From contig JAKEKT010000039.1 of NCBI GenBank assembly GCA_021495925.1, positions 243,838 to 307,837 on the forward strand: a DNA stretch of 64,000 nucleotides. The letters run 5' to 3'. Positions 61,384 to 64,000 of the stretch are shown piece by piece (position 1 is the first letter of the stretch; every line of letters begins with the position of its first letter). The notes under the pieces were generated by a model. That model saw only the letters and a program-made list of their open reading frames with translations. It was not told the origin of the DNA and searched no databases. The translations under genes were made by a program, and so were the position numbers. Source of the stretch: Diplodia intermedia (lineage: Eukaryota > Ascomycota > Dothideomycetes > Botryosphaeriales > Botryosphaeriaceae).

Positions 61384-62677
61384 AATATTACGATCGGCTA
61401 CTACGTAGACTTTAAACGTTACGAGATTAAGAGAATAGCCCTTTATAAGATCTAGTTTAAGAGAATAATAATAGCGAACTTAGATAAGTTCTTTATTTTC
61501 TTCGCGAGGTCTATCGCGGTCTTTTCGAGGGCTTAAACTTACGTAGTAAGAATTACGCTAGTCTTATCTACGGTTTTATTCGTCTTAGTATATTATCGTA
61601 CGATCTTAATTAGGTCTAGAATAGACCTTTATTTTTTTCTAAAGAAAGCGAGATTCGCGGCCTTAACTAGAAGATCGAGTACGTATTTTATAATCTCTTT
61701 TAATAACTATAGGTTTATTTTAAGTTATCGTACGTTCTTAATATTCGAGTTAATATAAGGTTTAAAGACGAATTAAGAGTTTAATATTTCTTTCTTTATA
61801 AAGAAGATTAGTATAATTTTTAAAAAGAGTCGTTTCTTACGTAGGTTCTCTTACGAAAAGAAATTTTTCGCGGGTTTAAAGACTAAGAGGTCTAGCGTAG
61901 CTACTATTAAAAGAGACGTAAACGTAGTCGAAAGATTCTTAAAGTTTTTTATAGTTATATTTATAGTCTTAAAGTCTATATTCTATATTAGAAGAGATAG
62001 AGTAGGGCTTAAAGAAGATAAATTCTACTTTAAAAAAGATATTCTAGATTTAAAAGAAAATTTTTAAGCTCTTTCTATAAGAAAAACGTATAAAAATAAT
62101 AGAAATAGACGAGAAATAGACTAGAAGTAAATTATCGGCTTTAGTTTCGTTTAAACTAAGCTATAAATAAAAGAAATTCGAGTCGAGACGAGAGCTTTTC
62201 TTAATTACTTACTTTCTAGAAGTAAACGAAGAGGCTAATAAGACTAGCGCGAATATTAAAGATTTTAAAGAATTAAGTAGCGTCTTAGCGTTAAGCTTAA
62301 ATCGTACGAAGCGTCTATATACGTAAAACTCTTTAGTAAGACCTAGAAAAGAGGCTTCTAGTAGGCTTTAGAGTAGAATTCTCGGGCGTAGAAAAGAGCT
62401 ATTAAAATATAACTTTAAAAACGAATTTCTTAGTATCGTATAATTCTCTATATAAAGTTTAAAGCGAATTTAAGTAGTTTTCGAGAGTAAAGAGAGCTAC
62501 GAAGCTCTAGCTAGTCTAGTACTATTTAGAGTACCTCTTTTTCTACGTACTACGTAATAGCGCGTACGTCTACGAAGCTAAGAATTAAGATTCTAGCTAA
62601 GAAAATTAAGGGCTTTCGAATAGTATTAGTCTTAGCGTAATTCTTAAGGGTCGAATTTAAAGATAAAAAACGAGCTA
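61384..62677 (-). mobile_element. LINE-2, 5' part (ORF1 and leader)
   Basis: Continues LINE-2 after the 28-kb insertion, collinear with LINE-4 from about 39,428 to the 5' end. It ends with GTCGAATTTAAAGATAAAAA and a few extra bases before the second LINE-2 duplication. The differing extra 5' bases among copies explain the 6,493-6,507 bp range. Confidence 0.87.
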
Positions 62678-62691
62678 AGCTAATTCTTTTA

Positions 62692-63597
62692 GACACGTAC
62701 GTTTTAAAGATAAACTTATAATTAAAGTAAATTTCTAGCTATTTAATCTATTCTTTAGATTCTATTACGTTCTTTATAGAAAGCGTAATTAAAATAAAAT
62801 AAGATTTTAAGTCTTTCTTAAAAGAATAAGCGAAGTAAATAAGCTTCGTCTTTTTTAGATCGAATTTAATATAGTTTTTCTATTTTCGCGTATAGAGTTT
62901 ACTTATCTTCTTCTCTAAAATCGTCTTATTACGTTTCTAGCTATCGAAGCTAGCTATAAGCGTAATATCATTAATATAAGAGAGAAACGAAGCTTTAGAG
63001 ACGAAAAATAACTTTTAAAGATAGATTAAAAAGAGAATAAACGAGACTAAACTTTCTTATAAAATATTTATTTTTATTAGACTAAACTCTTTCTTCTCTT
63101 TATTAAACGCGAGGCTTAGTATTTATATAGATATAAACGATTTTATCTACGTAAGTAGATTAATTAATATATCGATTCGAGCTATTATAGCTAAAAGTTA
63201 TTCTTCGACTACGTAGTTAAAGACGCTTTTAATATTAAGAAAAAGTACGAAGATCTTATGTTTAAGACGGCGGTTCTTCTCTACTTTATTTAATAAAAGT
63301 ATTACGATATCTATCGCGAATTTCTTTAATCTTTCTCTAATTTAAGTATAGTAAAGAAGGTCGAAGGTCTTCGCTAGATAGTCTAGTCTTTTAGTCGTAA
63401 TTCGTTCTAGTACTTTTTTAAGGTAATTAAGAAGAGAAATAATACGATAGAACTTCGAGTTTATAATATTACTCTTTTTCTTACTTAGAATTACCTTAGT
63501 AGCCGTACGCTAGCCCGTAGAATAATATTCGTAGACGAATAGCGTAGAAAAGATCTTAGTAAAGACGCTAGGCTTCGCTCTAAACATATAAGTAATA
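62692..63597 (-). mobile_element. LINE-1, 5' part (truncated within RT)
   Basis: Continues LINE-1 and is collinear with LINE-4 from about 36,378 to 37,283. The RT motif here reads YINDI (about 62,963-62,977). It stops in the middle of ORF2 at 63597, directly followed by the second 15-bp duplication, so endonuclease, ORF1 and leader were never copied. Confidence 0.87.
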
Positions 63598-63612
63598 TAA
63601 GAGAGTTATTTA

Positions 63613-64000
63613 AATATCTAAGAATTCTTTATTAATATTATTATTATTATTATTAGACCCGCTATATAGAACGCGGCGCTTAATAAAAGAAGTAGATATT
63701 ATACTAAAAAGATAATAATAACGTAATAAATAATATAAAGATATTATTAGCTAGTAATCTCGTTCTTTATCTTTTTCTTTCGATATCTAGCGGGTTAGAT
63801 TACTTATATTAATAATAATCGACTAGTAAATTTTAATAAGAACGAAGAAATACTACTATTTTAAAGATTATCTACTATAAAAGACTAGCTAGAAAAGCTA
63901 TTAGTATCTAATACTCTAAGTAAAATTTTAAAAAACTAAAAAAAAAACTTTAAAATATAATTACTCTATAAAATCTTTATAAAATTTTATAATTTATAGC
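63613..64000. other. Continuation of the pre-insertion AT-rich DNA
   Basis: Unidentified, very AT-rich sequence, contiguous with 26,080 before LINE-1 inserted. It has an ATT trinucleotide run (about 63,633-63,657) and an A-rich end. No gene seen. Confidence 0.5.

Noticed and set aside
26100..63600. CRISPR-like or satellite/centromere array
   Set aside because: The repeats are full-length retrotransposons with tails and coding motifs, not short regular units; no spacer pattern is present.

Overview
This window comes from a filamentous ascomycete (Pezizomycotina) genome. Its genes carry short introns (49-71 nt) with GT..AG ends and GCTAAC/GCTGAC branch points. About two thirds of the window is a block mutated by repeat-induced point mutation (RIP). 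The order is not resolved; the strongly two-speed layout would fit a Dothideomycete or Sordariomycete. The sequence falls into two compartments that meet near position 23,050-23,200.

Positions 1 to about 23,050 are GC-rich and genic. A 3'-truncated UTP4 gene (ribosome biogenesis) runs off the left edge on the minus strand. After a 5.8 kb stretch with no supportable gene comes a G1/S cyclin on the plus strand, with a probable intron in its 5' leader. Two small, unrecognised membrane-protein genes follow (12,467-13,177 and 15,411-15,938). Next is a seven-exon gene of about 1,507 codons on the minus strand that joins a fungal zinc-finger module to a DUF7025-AAA+ ATPase. The last gene is the N-terminal remnant of a DUF7580-like gene, cut off where the AT-rich DNA begins. 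Four short palindromes of about 55-80 bp, with shared ends, are scattered through the intergenic DNA and look like a miniature repeat family.

From about 23,190 to 64,000 the dinucleotides CA and TG are almost absent, which is the footprint of CpA-to-TpA RIP. Positions 26,066-63,612 can be taken apart exactly into six nested insertions using target-site duplications (TSDs). LINE-1 (5'-truncated) was entered by LINE-2, which was entered by LINE-3. LINE-3 was then hit by LINE-4, by LINE-5 (opposite strand) and by a chromodomain Gypsy retrotransposon. Once the pieces are joined, the four full-length LINEs measure 6,493-6,507 bp, which independently supports the reconstruction. LINE-4 is far less mutated than the DNA around it, so it arrived late. 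The Gypsy element has two 717-bp LTRs, a minus-strand pol and what looks like an accessory gene on the opposite strand. DNA flanking the nest (23,190-26,065 and 63,613-64,000) is an older RIP-destroyed substrate that I could not identify.

Coordinates of UTP4, the cyclin and the AAA gene rest on splice sites and reading frames that I checked by hand. Domain names rest on motif recognition without database searches.
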